From WLMZ01 sp031367435 (lineage in GTDB: Bacteria > Actinomycetota > Acidimicrobiia > Acidimicrobiales > Ilumatobacteraceae): 64,000 bases of DNA. The notes beneath the pieces were generated by a model. It did no database searches, was not told the DNA's origin, and saw nothing but the letters and a program-made list of their open reading frames with translations. Below, in pieces: positions 1 through 8,908 of this stretch (its first letter is position 1; each line of letters starts with the position of its first letter). The translations under genes were made by a program, and so were the position numbers. Where the stretch lies: the NCBI GenBank assembly GCA_031367435.1, contig JANLPV010000070.1, positions 27,715 to 91,714 of the forward strand, in the 5' to 3' direction.

Positions 1-137
1 TGCTCGTGCACCTGCCCCCACGATACGAAACTCGGTTCGTCGGCCAGCGTCACAGACGCACCCACAAAACGAACTCCCGTTGGACGATCGGCGGCGAGCT
101 GCAAACGATCGGTGATGGAACCAGTGCTCAGTGACAT
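1..137 (-). CDS. N-terminal fragment, probable fatty acyl-AMP ligase / AMP-dependent synthetase
   Basis: Reading leftwards from the ATG at 135-137, an open frame runs off the window edge, so only about 45 N-terminal residues are visible. They begin MSLSTGSITDRLQLAAD and continue with RPTGVRFVG and later FVSWGQVHE. This pattern (a short helix, a 'GVRFV' strand, then 'SWGQVHE') resembles the start of acyl-AMP ligases and acyl-CoA synthetases of the ANL superfamily, which activate carboxylic acids with ATP. None of the AMP-binding motifs is in view, so the family call rests on N-terminal resemblance only. The gene is divergent from the dsbB-like gene, with about 60 bp between the two starts. Confidence 0.45.
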   Translation of the reverse strand, partial: MSLSTGSITDRLQLAADRPTGVRFVGASVTLADEPSFVSWGQVHE

Positions 138-197
138 AGACCTACCTAAGCTAGTGCTGATGGGAACTCTGTCTCAGCTCTGCAGGACGAGGTCCTG

Positions 198-755
198 GTG
201 ACACCATTACAAATGCAGCTGTTCTTCGCCGTTCTCACGGTGGCTGTTGGTGTTGCAACCGTGGCACTCATCGTGTTGAGGCTCGTCGCCCTACGCTCGC
301 TACCAGCCCTGGGATTCCTCGACGCCTTGGCACCTGCATGCGTGCCATTGTCGGCGCTCATCGCAGCAGTTTCGATGGCCGGCAGTCTGTACTTCTCCGA
401 GATCGCGAACTACCTACCGTGCACACTGTGTTGGTATCAACGGATCGCGATGTACTCACTGGCCGTCATCCTCACGATCGCAGCAGTGCTGCGCGATACC
501 GCGATTCGTCGCTACGCATTGCCCCTAGCCGGCATCGGCATCGTCATCTCCAGCTATCACTATCTCCTCGAACGCTTTCCACAACTCGACACCGGCGTGT
601 GCAACACCACAATTCCGTGCGAGTACGTGTGGTTCGAGAAGTTCGGGTTCGTGACACTGCCGTTCATGGCGCTTACCGGCTTCATTGCGATCGTCGTGCT
701 CACGAGTGTTCGTTCCCCACGTGGCGCGCAGACGATTTCCAACACACACGATTGA
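198..755 (+). CDS. DsbB/BdbC-like disulfide bond formation membrane protein
   Basis: 185 residues. DsbB-type proteins re-oxidise a periplasmic or extracytoplasmic thiol oxidase and pass the electrons to quinone. The sequence has four to five hydrophobic spans and both cysteine pairs expected for the family: C75-x2-C78 in 'PCTLCWYQR', directly before a membrane helix, and C135/C141 in 'GVCNTTIPCEYVWFEKFGF'. The start is a GTG at 198; an ATG at 213 in the same frame is an alternative. The next gene, 34 bp downstream, encodes a membrane-anchored thioredoxin, so the pair probably forms an extracytoplasmic thiol-redox unit. Confidence 0.85.
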   Translation: MTPLQMQLFFAVLTVAVGVATVALIVLRLVALRSLPALGFLDALAPACVPLSALIAAVSMAGSLYFSEIANYLPCTLCWYQRIAMYSLAVILTIAAVLRDTAIRRYALPLAGIGIVISSYHYLLERFPQLDTGVCNTTIPCEYVWFEKFGFVTLPFMALTGFIAIVVLTSVRSPRGAQTISNTHD

Positions 756-789
756 CCCAAACAATCAAAAAACATTGAGGAGTCCAACC

Positions 790-1452
790 ATGGTTCCCCC
801 AACCGTGCCAGCTCACGAGAAGAAGAATCCCACAACGACACTGTGGATCGTGGTCGGCGGTCTCTTGGTGGTCGTGATTGCGATTGCCGCAGTCATCGCG
901 ATCACTGGCGGCAACGACACAAACAAAGTCGGGCCGCTCTCGCCCTACGCCGAAGAATTCCGACCGGTACACGTCACCGGTACCGCGCTACCGAAGATGA
1001 CCGAAAGTGGGCCTGACGCTGCGGTCGGTCTGCAGGCACCCCAACTCGACGGAGCGTCATTTGATGGCACTGCCGTCAGCCTCAAGCCTGGCGAGCCAAC
1101 GCTCGTGGTTCTCGTCGCGCATTGGTGCCCACATTGCCAACGTGAGGTGCCGCGCCTCGTGCAGTGGAAAGAGGATGGCGGCGTGCCGGAAGGCGTGCAG
1201 ATCGTTGGCATCTCCACCTCGGCGAATGCTCAGAACCCGAACTGGCCACCATCGGCGTGGCTCACCAAGGAAGGTTTCGCATGGCCGGTGCTCGTCGATA
1301 GCGCCAAGCAGGAGGCCGCTGACGCAATGGGTCTTGCCGGCTTCCCCACATTCGTGTTCCTCGACGCGGAGGGCAAGGTGTTGTTCCGCACGAGCGGCGA
1401 GGTCGAGATGAACGTGCTGCACGACATGATCGTCAAGGCCCTCGGCACCTGA
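790..1452 (+). CDS. membrane-anchored TlpA/ResA-like thioredoxin
   Basis: 220 residues. An N-terminal cytoplasmic stub (MVPPTVPAHEKK) is followed by one membrane helix at about residues 18-40 and an exported thioredoxin-fold domain at about 70-220. The active site is W112-C-P-H-C116 inside 'VLVAHWCPHCQREVPRL', typical of AhpC/TSA-Redoxin family reductants, and a cis-proline is seen in 'AGFPTFVFLD'. The open frame extends upstream, but the ATG at 790 is favoured because GAGGAG lies at a suitable distance and because the dsbB-like gene ends at 755. It probably works with the neighbouring DsbB-like protein in disulfide exchange outside the membrane. Confidence 0.85.
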   Translation: MVPPTVPAHEKKNPTTTLWIVVGGLLVVVIAIAAVIAITGGNDTNKVGPLSPYAEEFRPVHVTGTALPKMTESGPDAAVGLQAPQLDGASFDGTAVSLKPGEPTLVVLVAHWCPHCQREVPRLVQWKEDGGVPEGVQIVGISTSANAQNPNWPPSAWLTKEGFAWPVLVDSAKQEAADAMGLAGFPTFVFLDAEGKVLFRTSGEVEMNVLHDMIVKALGT

Positions 1453-1483
1453 AAGGGTCGTGGGTCAGCTACGGGCAGGCCCG

Positions 1484-1489
1484 TAGAGT
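1484..1489 (+). promoter_or_regulatory. -10 element TAGAGT of leuS, leaderless arrangement
   Basis: TAGAGT ends 9 nt before the ATG at 1499 and no Shine-Dalgarno sequence has usable spacing. This matches the -10/leaderless spacing repeated in front of many genes of this window. Confidence 0.45.
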
Positions 1490-1498
1490 GTGAGGTCT

Positions 1499-4336
1499 AT
1501 GGCTCACGCCGACTCGGACACTCCCCCATTTCGTTATTCATCCACGCTCGCGCAAGACATCGAGTTGCGGTGGCAGCGTTGGTGGGATGAACACGCCACG
1601 TTCGAGGCGCCGAATCCCGCCGGTCCACTCGCCGACGTAGCCGCAATTGCCGGCCGCGAGAAGATGTTCGTGCTCGACATGTTTCCGTACCCGTCGGGTG
1701 CAGGGCTGCATGTAGGACATCCACTCGGCTTCATTGGAACCGATGTGTTCAGCCGCTATAAGCGCATGGCCGGTTACAACGTCTGCTACACGATGGGCTT
1801 CGACGCGTTCGGTCTCCCCGCGGAACAGTACGCCGTGCAAACGGGCCAGCATCCGGCAATCACCACAGCGGCCAACATCGCAACGATGCGCCGCCAACTC
1901 AGCCGCCTTGGGCTGAGTCACGACAAGCGGCGCAGTATCGAAACCACCGATCCGCAGTACTACAAATGGACGCAGTGGATCTTCCTCCAGATCTTCAACT
2001 CGTGGTACGACACCACACAGAACAATGGCATTGGCACCGCCCGGCCCATTGGCGAACTGGTCGCCGAGTTCGAGTCTGGCGCGCGCCCAACGTCGAACGG
2101 GCGCGAGTGGGCGTCGTTGTCGGCTGGGGACCAACGCGCCCTCATCGACAGCTACCGGCTGGCCTATGTGTCGGAGGCGCCGGTGAACTGGTGCCCGGGG
2201 CTGGGAACTGTCGTCGCGAACGAGGAAGTTACGTCCGAAGGCCGCAGCGAGCGCGGCAACTTTCCGGTCTTCAAGCGCAACATGCGTCAGTGGATGATGC
2301 GTATCACCGCGTATGCCGATCGCCTCATCGACGATCTTGATCTGCTTGATTGGACCGATGCGATCAAGACGATGCAGCGCAACTGGATCGGTCGCAGCGA
2401 GGGCGCACGCGTCCGGTTTGCTAGCGATGCCGGCGACATCGAGGTGTTCACCACACGGCCCGACACCCTGTTCGGCGCGACGTTCATGGTGCTCGCTCCC
2501 GAGCATCCGTTCGTCGCTGCGCTCACAGTTGGCGAACACGCCGACGACGTTGCCGAGTATCAACGCATTGCCCATGCAAAAAAGGACATCGACCGGCAAG
2601 ACCTCACGCGCGCCAAGACAGGTGTGTTCACGGGTTCGTACGCAACAAATCCTGTGAACGGCGAACAGGTGCCTGTTTGGATCGCCGACTATGTGCTCAT
2701 GGGCTACGGCACTGGAGCGATCATGGCCGTTCCCTGTGGCGACCATCGCGACTTCGAGTTCGCCCGCCAGTTCGCGCTGTCGATCCCTGCGATTCAGCAA
2801 CCGCCAACGGCATGGTTCCACGAGCGGGCCATTGCGCCGTCGCTCGACACATCCACATGGCCCGAGGCCTTTGTCGGCGACGCACCGTACGTGAATTCGG
2901 CCAACGCCGACGGGCTCGACCTCAACGGACTCACGTCGGTAGCCGACGGCAAACGCATCACGAACGAATGGTTGTCGGCGCACGATCGCGGCCACGGCAC
3001 CGTCAACTTCCGGCTGCGCGATTGGCTGTTCAGCCGCCAGCGGTACTGGGGCGAACCGTTCCCAATCGTGTACGACGAGTTCGGCCCACTCGCCCTACCC
3101 GACACCGAGTTGCCGGTGCTGTTACCGGAAACCGAATCGTTCTCGCCGCGTACCTTCGACGCGAACGACGAGTTCAGCAATCCCGAGTCTCCACTCGATC
3201 GCCTCGAATGGTGGACCGAGGTCGACATCGATCTCGGCGAGGGCAATCGCACGTATCACCGCGACACCAACGTGATGCCCAACTGGGCTGGGTCATGCTG
3301 GTACGAATTGCGCTATCTCGACCCCACCAACGAAAACGCGCTCGTCGACAAAGACGTCGAGCGTTACTGGATGGGTCCGAAGGGTCCGGGCCATCCGGGC
3401 GGCGTCGACCTGTACGTTGGCGGCGTTGAACACGCCGTGCTGCACCTTCTGTACTCGCGCTTTTGGCACAAAGTCTTGTTCGACCTCGGCCACGTGAGCT
3501 CGATGGAGCCGTATCACCGTTTGTTTAACCAGGGGATGATCCTCGCCGCCGCATTCAAAGACGACCGCGACGTCTATGTCGACGCGGCGCGCGTCGAAGA
3601 ACTTGACGGCCGATTCACATTCGAGGGCGAACCCGTCACGCGCGAGTGGGGCAAGATGGGAAAGAGCCTCAAGAACGCAGTGTCGCCCGACGAGATGTAT
3701 GAGGCATATGGCGCCGACACCCTTCGGCTCTATGAGATGAGCACTGGTCCGATGGACGCGTCGCGTCCGTGGGAAACCAGAGACGTCGTCGGCATGCACC
3801 GCTTCCTGCAACGCGTGTGGCGCAACCTCGTGAACGAAGACACCGGTCAACTGCAATTAGGTGGCAACGCCGACGCCGAGACGTTGCGGCTCGTGCATCG
3901 CACCATTGCCGAGGTTCGCTCCGACATGGACGATCTGCATTTCAATACCGCGATCGCCAAGATGATCGAACTGAACAACGCGCTCACCAAACTCGGTGCG
4001 TGCCCTGTCGACGTTGCCGAGCCGCTGGTGCTGATGCTCGCACCATTGTGTCCCCACGTAGCAGAAGAACTCTGGCGATTGTTGGGACACGCCGACTCGC
4101 TCACCAACACGCCTTTTCCCACGGCAGATCCAGCGCTGTTGGTTTCCGACACCATCGAATTGCCTGTGCAGGTGAACGGCAAATTCCGCAGCCGCATTGT
4201 GGTGCCCACGAATGCCACCGATGACGTCGTGCGTGCTGCCGCGCTTACCGACGACAAAGTGATCATCGCCTTAGCTGGTGCCATACCGAAGAAGATCATC
4301 GTGGTGCCTGGCCGCACGATCAACATCGTTGCCTGA
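1499..4336 (+). CDS. leuS: leucyl-tRNA synthetase
   Basis: 945 residues from the ATG at 1499 (a GTG at 1490 is in frame). It charges tRNA-Leu in the cytoplasm. Class I signatures are present: the HIGH-type 'HVGHPLGF' follows 'MFPYPSGAGL', and the KMSKS loop appears as 'KMGKSLKN'. The CP1 editing domain includes 'TTRPDTLFGATFM' and 'GAIMAVPCGDHRDFEFA', and a C-terminal anticodon-binding region ends in 'PVQVNGKFRSRI'. The length fits the long bacterial LeuRS of actinobacteria. The gene is followed by a bidirectional hairpin and a convergent MATE gene. Confidence 0.97.
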   Translation: MAHADSDTPPFRYSSTLAQDIELRWQRWWDEHATFEAPNPAGPLADVAAIAGREKMFVLDMFPYPSGAGLHVGHPLGFIGTDVFSRYKRMAGYNVCYTMGFDAFGLPAEQYAVQTGQHPAITTAANIATMRRQLSRLGLSHDKRRSIETTDPQYYKWTQWIFLQIFNSWYDTTQNNGIGTARPIGELVAEFESGARPTSNGREWASLSAGDQRALIDSYRLAYVSEAPVNWCPGLGTVVANEEVTSEGRSERGNFPVFKRNMRQWMMRITAYADRLIDDLDLLDWTDAIKTMQRNWIGRSEGARVRFASDAGDIEVFTTRPDTLFGATFMVLAPEHPFVAALTVGEHADDVAEYQRIAHAKKDIDRQDLTRAKTGVFTGSYATNPVNGEQVPVWIADYVLMGYGTGAIMAVPCGDHRDFEFARQFALSIPAIQQPPTAWFHERAIAPSLDTSTWPEAFVGDAPYVNSANADGLDLNGLTSVADGKRITNEWLSAHDRGHGTVNFRLRDWLFSRQRYWGEPFPIVYDEFGPLALPDTELPVLLPETESFSPRTFDANDEFSNPESPLDRLEWWTEVDIDLGEGNRTYHRDTNVMPNWAGSCWYELRYLDPTNENALVDKDVERYWMGPKGPGHPGGVDLYVGGVEHAVLHLLYSRFWHKVLFDLGHVSSMEPYHRLFNQGMILAAAFKDDRDVYVDAARVEELDGRFTFEGEPVTREWGKMGKSLKNAVSPDEMYEAYGADTLRLYEMSTGPMDASRPWETRDVVGMHRFLQRVWRNLVNEDTGQLQLGGNADAETLRLVHRTIAEVRSDMDDLHFNTAIAKMIELNNALTKLGACPVDVAEPLVLMLAPLCPHVAEELWRLLGHADSLTNTPFPTADPALLVSDTIELPVQVNGKFRSRIVVPTNATDDVVRAAALTDDKVIIALAGAIPKKIIVVPGRTINIVA

Positions 4337-4345
4337 CACACAGCC

Positions 4346-4369
4346 AACGGCGACGATCTCTTCGCCGTT
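4346..4369. terminator. bidirectional hairpin between leuS and MATE gene
   Basis: AACGGCGA pairs perfectly with TCGCCGTT around an 8-nt loop, 9 nt after the leuS stop and touching the stop of the convergent MATE gene. No clear T-run is present. Confidence 0.55.
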
Positions 4370-5672
4370 AGGCGGGTTCCACCGCAGCGGGCATCCACCG
4401 AAGCGAACGGAACCGTCGTTCGTTGACCACTGCGCGCATGATCATCCACGCCAATTGACCACCCCACAGCCCACCGATGCCCAGGGCGGGATGCACCATG
4501 GTGGCGACGAGAAACGGCACGTACGACACCAGGTTGAACAACGCTGCGCGTCCGAGGAACTTGCCGTCCTGACCACCGATGAGCGCACCGTCGAGTGCGA
4601 AGGCAATCGCCCCGGGAATCTGCATCACCGCAAGAAACACAAGTCCCGAACTCACCCGACTGATGACTGCTTCGTCGTTGGTGAAGATGTGCGGCACGAA
4701 CGGGCTCAGGCCTCCCACGATCACGCAGAAGGCTGCACCAACCCATATCGACAACCGAGTGCTCGACCATCCAACTGCCATTGCCTGTTCGCGGTCGAGC
4801 GCGCCCATGGCTCCGGCCACGAGCGATTGTGCTGGGATCGCTAATGCATCGAGAATCAAGGCGAGAAACGTAAAGAGCTGGAACAACACCTGATGTGCAG
4901 CCAACGTCGGCGTATCGACGTGGGCGGCCACTCGCGTGACCGTGATCCACACCGCCAACATGGCAACGCTGCGTAAACCGAGGTGGCTACCGATAATCAA
5001 GAACGGCTTGATCCGATGCCACGCGGGTCGCACTCGAGCAAGGTGCGGCCTGAGGATGATTGCAAATGCAACAGCTGCACCGATCTGCACGACAACGGTG
5101 CTCCAGGCCGAGCCCGCTATGCCGAGCTTCAGGCCGTACACGGCCACGATTTCTGCCACCACGTTGGCGACGTTGGCGACGAGAACTATCAGTAGCGGCT
5201 TGCGCAGATTGTTGTGACCGCGCATGATGCCATGCCCGACTAAGGCGATGAACACGAACGGCAGACCGAGCGCGCTGATACGCAAGTAGGTCGTGGCCGC
5301 ATGCAACACATCACCCTGCGCGCCGAGTGCGTGCGCAAGCGGTTGCGCGAACAGCGACACCGCAACCGCAACCGGAAACCCGAGGAACACGGCGAGCCAG
5401 ACAGCATCCTTGGCGACGACGCGAGCGCCTTCGGTATCTCCCGATCCTTGTGCGTATGCAACCTCGGGAGTGATGCCGTATTGCATGAACCCCAAGATCG
5501 CGGTGATGGTCAGCAGCACAGTTCCAGCGATTGCGAGGCCGGCAAGCGCCGACGTGCCGAGACGTCCAACGATTGCGGTGTCGACCAAGATGTACAGCGG
5601 CTCGATGGCCAAGGTTCCTAACGCCGGAATCGCCAGCGCAACGATCCGCCGGTCGAGTGTGCTGAGTCTCAC
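4368..5672 (-). CDS. MATE family efflux transporter (DinF-like)
   Basis: About 434 residues with 12 hydrophobic segments. MATE transporters export drugs or metabolites in exchange for Na+ or H+. Recognisable parts are the N-terminal 'RRIVALAIPALGTLAIEPLYILVDTAIVG' region, with the 'EPLYILVDTAIVGRLG' signature, and the mid-protein repeat 'AAHQVLFQLFTFLALILDALAIPAQSLVAGAMG', both typical of the DinF/NorM group. The open frame continues far upstream, but the GTG at 5672 gives the usual family length and avoids overlap with the divergent SDR gene. The start is not certain. Confidence 0.85.
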   Translation of the reverse strand: MRLSTLDRRIVALAIPALGTLAIEPLYILVDTAIVGRLGTSALAGLAIAGTVLLTITAILGFMQYGITPEVAYAQGSGDTEGARVVAKDAVWLAVFLGFPVAVAVSLFAQPLAHALGAQGDVLHAATTYLRISALGLPFVFIALVGHGIMRGHNNLRKPLLIVLVANVANVVAEIVAVYGLKLGIAGSAWSTVVVQIGAAVAFAIILRPHLARVRPAWHRIKPFLIIGSHLGLRSVAMLAVWITVTRVAAHVDTPTLAAHQVLFQLFTFLALILDALAIPAQSLVAGAMGALDREQAMAVGWSSTRLSIWVGAAFCVIVGGLSPFVPHIFTNDEAVISRVSSGLVFLAVMQIPGAIAFALDGALIGGQDGKFLGRAALFNLVSYVPFLVATMVHPALGIGGLWGGQLAWMIMRAVVNERRFRSLRWMPAAVEPA

Positions 5673-5736
5673 CTCACCATCGTCGCATATGGCCGCTAGT
5701 GCGTTGCTGAGCCTTTGCAGCGACCACACTGTAGGA

Positions 5737-6477
5737 ATGTTCGACCTCACCGGAAAAACGTCGTTGGTGACCGGAGCTGGCCAATCGGTGGGCGCTGGAA
5801 TCGCACAGTGCCTCGCCGCGCAGGGCAGTGCCGTATTCGTCAACGACATCGTGATCGAGCGTGCCGAACGTGTCGCCGCGCAGATTCGTGCCGAGGGCGG
5901 TGCGGCGACCGCTCTGGCCTTCGACGTCACCGACGCGCTCGCTGTTCACTCAGCGATCACCGCGGTCGGTCCCATCGATGTGCTCGTCAACAATGCGGGC
6001 AATGCCGGAGCTCATTCGTTCGTGCCGACGCAATTCGTCGATATGGAACCAGGTGACTACGCGCAGTTTTTCGATGTGAACCTCCTCGGCGTCATGCACT
6101 GCACGCGGGCGGTGCTCGCACCGATGTACACCCGCGGCTGGGGACGAATTATCACCATTGCGTCTGGCGCGGGCACTACCGGCAACCGCATGGGAATCTC
6201 CGCGTATGGCGCGGCTAAAGGTGGTGCGATTGCGTTCATGCGCCATATTGCGATCGAGTCCGCGCGCCGCGGCGTGACCGCGAATTCGTTGGCGCTCGGT
6301 CTCATGGCCAATACCGATGGTGGTTCGTATACCGAACGACTGGCAAAGACCATTCCGGTCGGGCGTCTGGGTACTCCGGACGACATCGGCGCTGCATGCG
6401 TATGGTTGGCCAGCGACGAGGGTGGGTGGATCACCGGCCAGACGATCACGATCGATGGCGGATCGAACCCGACCTAG
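5737..6477 (+). CDS. SDR family NAD(P)-dependent oxidoreductase
   Basis: 246 residues. A classical short-chain dehydrogenase with the cofactor motif TGAGQSVGAG at residues 12-21, the structural 'NNAG', and the catalytic YGAAK (Tyr-x3-Lys) after 'GISAYG'. The C-terminal 'WITGQTITIDGGSNPT' is typical. The substrate is not predictable from sequence; short-chain dehydrogenases of this type oxidise or reduce hydroxyacyl, polyol or steroid substrates. It is divergent from the MATE gene (64 bp between starts). The ATG at 5737 is preceded by weakly conserved 'GTAGGA'. Confidence 0.85.
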   Translation: MFDLTGKTSLVTGAGQSVGAGIAQCLAAQGSAVFVNDIVIERAERVAAQIRAEGGAATALAFDVTDALAVHSAITAVGPIDVLVNNAGNAGAHSFVPTQFVDMEPGDYAQFFDVNLLGVMHCTRAVLAPMYTRGWGRIITIASGAGTTGNRMGISAYGAAKGGAIAFMRHIAIESARRGVTANSLALGLMANTDGGSYTERLAKTIPVGRLGTPDDIGAACVWLASDEGGWITGQTITIDGGSNPT

Positions 6478-6597
6478 CCCTCTCGCAACGGCGGCGTCAC
6501 AAATGCGGCGTTACGACGCCAGCGGGGGCGGCGGTCACCACTAGCTTTGAGAGTCCGATCACCCACATCACTGCGGCAATGCCGCGCCGGAGGCCTG

Positions 6598-7371
6598 GTG
6601 GACACCAACCGCATCAGTCAATTGTTTGGGCTCGAAGGGCGAGTCGCCATTATCACCGGAGCGACGCGTGGCATCGGCCGATCGATCGCCGAAGGTTTCG
6701 TTGATGCCGGCGCGACTGTGGTCGTCGTCAGCCGAAAGGCTGATGCCGTCGACGACACGGTGCGTGCCTTGCATGCGCGAGGCGGCAGAGCGCTCGGCAT
6801 TGCCGCGCATCTGGGCGAGCTCGGCGACGTGCGACGGATCGTGGACACAACCATCGGCGAATTTGGGCGCATCGACATCGTCGTGAACAATGCCGCAACA
6901 GCACTCTCGCAACCGCTCGGTTCGTTGACGGCCGAGGCGTGGGCCAAGGTGAACGATGTCAACCTGCGCGGCCCGGTGTTTCTCATCGAGGCTGCGCTCC
7001 CCCACCTGCTCGTGAGCCCTCATGCATCGGTGATCAACGTCATTTCCGCAGGCGCCTACCTGCCCTCGATCGCGAGTGCGATGTACGCAAGCACCAAGTC
7101 GGGCCTTCTGTCGTTCACCCGCACCATGGCAGCCGACTTCGCGACCCGAGGCATTCGTGTCAACGCGATCGCACCCGGCACTGTCGAAACTGACATGGTC
7201 ACCAACAACACACCTGAGGCTCAGCAGCGCATGGCTCAGGCGTGCGCGATGAAGCGCATGGCGCATCCCGACGAAATGGTGGGGCCCGCGCTGTTCTTGG
7301 CCTCAGATGCGTCGAGCTATGTGACGGGACAGGTCGTGATCGCCGACGGCGGTTTGGTGCCGGCGCGCTAG
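6598..7371 (+). CDS. SDR family oxidoreductase (3-oxoacyl-ACP reductase-like)
   Basis: 257 residues from the GTG at 6598, which is preceded by GGAGG at 6589-6593; the frame stays open upstream to a TTG at 6547. Motifs are TGATRGIG for cofactor binding, 'VVNNAATA' in place of the more usual NNAG, and YASTK as the catalytic Tyr-Lys pair. The tail 'YVTGQVVIADGGLVPAR' is standard. It follows another SDR by about 120 bp on the same strand, so the two may be co-expressed. Specific substrate unknown. Confidence 0.85.
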   Translation: MDTNRISQLFGLEGRVAIITGATRGIGRSIAEGFVDAGATVVVVSRKADAVDDTVRALHARGGRALGIAAHLGELGDVRRIVDTTIGEFGRIDIVVNNAATALSQPLGSLTAEAWAKVNDVNLRGPVFLIEAALPHLLVSPHASVINVISAGAYLPSIASAMYASTKSGLLSFTRTMAADFATRGIRVNAIAPGTVETDMVTNNTPEAQQRMAQACAMKRMAHPDEMVGPALFLASDASSYVTGQVVIADGGLVPAR

Positions 7372-7428
7372 CGGAACTGGTTACCTTCGACCCTTGCGGT
7401 TATCGCCCCACGCGACGACGATGAAGCC

Positions 7429-7860
7429 ATGGGAAAAATTGTTGTAGGTATCGACGGCTCCGAGGGATCCGCGGCAGCACTGAAGTGGGCCGCCAATGAA
7501 GCCAAGCTCCGTGGCAGCACGTTGCAGATCGTGTACAGCTGGCAATACCCGCTCTACGTGACGTCCGAGCCGATCTACATGCCGCCCCCCGACAAGGAAC
7601 TCATCATCGAAGGCGCAACCTCGACCGCCAAGAAAATGGTCGACGACGCGCACCTCGTCGAAGCGGGCGTGAACTACACGATCGAGACTCCGCAGGGTCG
7701 ACCTGGCCCCGAGATGGTTCGCCTGGCAGAGGATGCCGACCTGATGGTGGTTGGCTCGCGTGGTGCCGGCTCGGTCCGCGAACTACTTTTGGGATCGGTG
7801 TCGCATTACTGCGCCCATCACAGTCCGTGCCCAGTGGTTCTGGTACGCCCCACCGACTGA
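7429..7860 (+). CDS. universal stress protein, UspA family
   Basis: 143 residues, a single Usp domain. The N-terminal strand 'KIVVGIDGSEGSAAALKWA' and the ATP-binding signature 'VVGSRGAGSVRELLLGSVS' (G-x2-G-x9-G-S) put it in the nucleotide-binding class. Such proteins respond to starvation, hypoxia or redox stress in the cytoplasm. It is closely similar to two further Usp genes at 10.4 and 10.9 kb, suggesting local duplication. Its stop codon lies inside a threefold 14-bp tandem repeat. Confidence 0.92.
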   Translation: MGKIVVGIDGSEGSAAALKWAANEAKLRGSTLQIVYSWQYPLYVTSEPIYMPPPDKELIIEGATSTAKKMVDDAHLVEAGVNYTIETPQGRPGPEMVRLAEDADLMVVGSRGAGSVRELLLGSVSHYCAHHSPCPVVLVRPTD

Positions 7861-7889
7861 ACCCCACCGACTGAACCCGACCGACTGAG
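7848..7889. repeat. 3 x 14 bp tandem repeat spanning the uspA stop codon
   Basis: Units CCCCACCGACTGAA (7848-7861), CCCCACCGACTGAA (7862-7875) and CCCGACCGACTGAG (7876-7889). The TGA at 7858-7860 is the stop codon of the Usp gene, so the last codons and stop are copied twice into the 3' flank. Confidence 0.9.
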
Positions 7890-7925
7890 TTCAGCGCGAG
7901 AACCATGCCGACTGAGCACCACCGC

Positions 7926-7931
7926 TAGCGT
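7926..7931 (+). promoter_or_regulatory. -10 element TAGCGT, leaderless arrangement
   Basis: TAGCGT is followed by 8 nt and the ATG at 7940; no Shine-Dalgarno sequence is present. Confidence 0.45.
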
Positions 7932-7939
7932 GTTTGCTT

Positions 7940-8794
7940 ATGCAGGTTGACGTCGTCGATTTTCGTGCTGCAGAGGCACCCGCGGCTTTCACTACATCGT
8001 TGCGCGAGACAGGCTTTGCCGTGTTGGTCAATCACCCACTGTCGGCCGTGCTGGTGCAAGGCATCTACGACGAGTGGCTCGCCTTTTTTGATGGTGACCT
8101 CAAGTACGCCTACCGCTACGACGACGATAACCAGAACGGCTATTTCGGACCCGACGTGTCCGAGACAGCAAAGGGTCACACGGTTCGCGATCTCAAGGAG
8201 TTCTTCCATGTGTATCCGTGGGGCCGCTATCCCGACACGGTCAGCGATGCCGCATTGCGCTACGCCGAGCAGGCAACCGACCTTGCGCGCACACTGCTGG
8301 GGTGGGTCCAAGCCAACACACCCAACGACGTGACAACGCGGTTCTCGCGACCGCTTGAACACATGCTCGACGGCAGCACGCGCACGCTCCTGCGTGTCCT
8401 TCGTTACCCACCGCTTCGCGGCGACGAACCCGATGGCGCCGTGCGCGCCGCGGCGCACGAGGACATCAATCTGCTCACCTTGTTGCCGGCAGCGAACGAG
8501 CCGGGACTGCAAGTGCGCGACCTCGCCGGTAACTGGCACGACGTGCCGTGCGACTACGGCAGTTTGGCCGTGAACTGCGGCGACATGCTCGCGTTGGCCA
8601 GCGGCGGCTACTACCCGTCGACGACACACCGCGTACTCAATCCCGTGGGCGAATCCGCACGCCGATCGCGCATGTCGCTTCCGTTATTCCTGCACCCGGC
8701 CGACGATGTTTTGCTTGCCGAGGGGCGCACCGCATTCGAGTTCCTCCACGAACGCATCGCCGAATTACGCAGCCAGGACATCAAGCCGACGTGA
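7940..8794 (+). CDS. 2-oxoglutarate/Fe(II) oxygenase, isopenicillin N synthase-like
   Basis: 284 residues. The fold is that of the IPNS/gibberellin-oxidase group of non-heme iron oxygenases. The iron triad is visible as H173 and D175 in 'AAHEDINLLTLLP' and H230 in 'PSTTHRVLNP'; the co-substrate-binding R-x-S is R244/S246 in 'RRSRMSLPLF'. The N-terminal domain 'DFRAAEAPAAFTTSLRETGF' is of the DIOX_N type. The start at 7940 is chosen over the in-frame TTG at 7934 because of the -10 hexamer at fixed spacing. Substrate unknown; no biosynthetic cluster surrounds it. Confidence 0.82.
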   Translation: MQVDVVDFRAAEAPAAFTTSLRETGFAVLVNHPLSAVLVQGIYDEWLAFFDGDLKYAYRYDDDNQNGYFGPDVSETAKGHTVRDLKEFFHVYPWGRYPDTVSDAALRYAEQATDLARTLLGWVQANTPNDVTTRFSRPLEHMLDGSTRTLLRVLRYPPLRGDEPDGAVRAAAHEDINLLTLLPAANEPGLQVRDLAGNWHDVPCDYGSLAVNCGDMLALASGGYYPSTTHRVLNPVGESARRSRMSLPLFLHPADDVLLAEGRTAFEFLHERIAELRSQDIKPT

Positions 8795-8852
8795 GGCGAG
8801 CGCGGCTTCGACGATCCGAGCGGTGCTGGGTGGGAAAGTGACCAAAGTCCGC

Positions 8853-8889
8853 TGATGTTGCACTGAGTGGCTCTAGGAAAGCAACATCA
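8853..8889. promoter_or_regulatory. inverted repeat upstream of the beta-CASP gene
   Basis: TGATGTTGC (8853-8861) and GCAACATCA (8881-8889) form a perfect 9-bp inverted repeat with 19 nt between, ending 19 nt before the ATG at 8909. It could be an operator or the terminator of the oxygenase gene. Confidence 0.4.
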
Positions 8890-8908
8890 AATCGGGCATT
8901 GTTGAGTT

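Noticed and set aside
1538..2995. 485-codon minus-strand frame within leuS
   Set aside because: Antisense shadow of a conserved synthetase.
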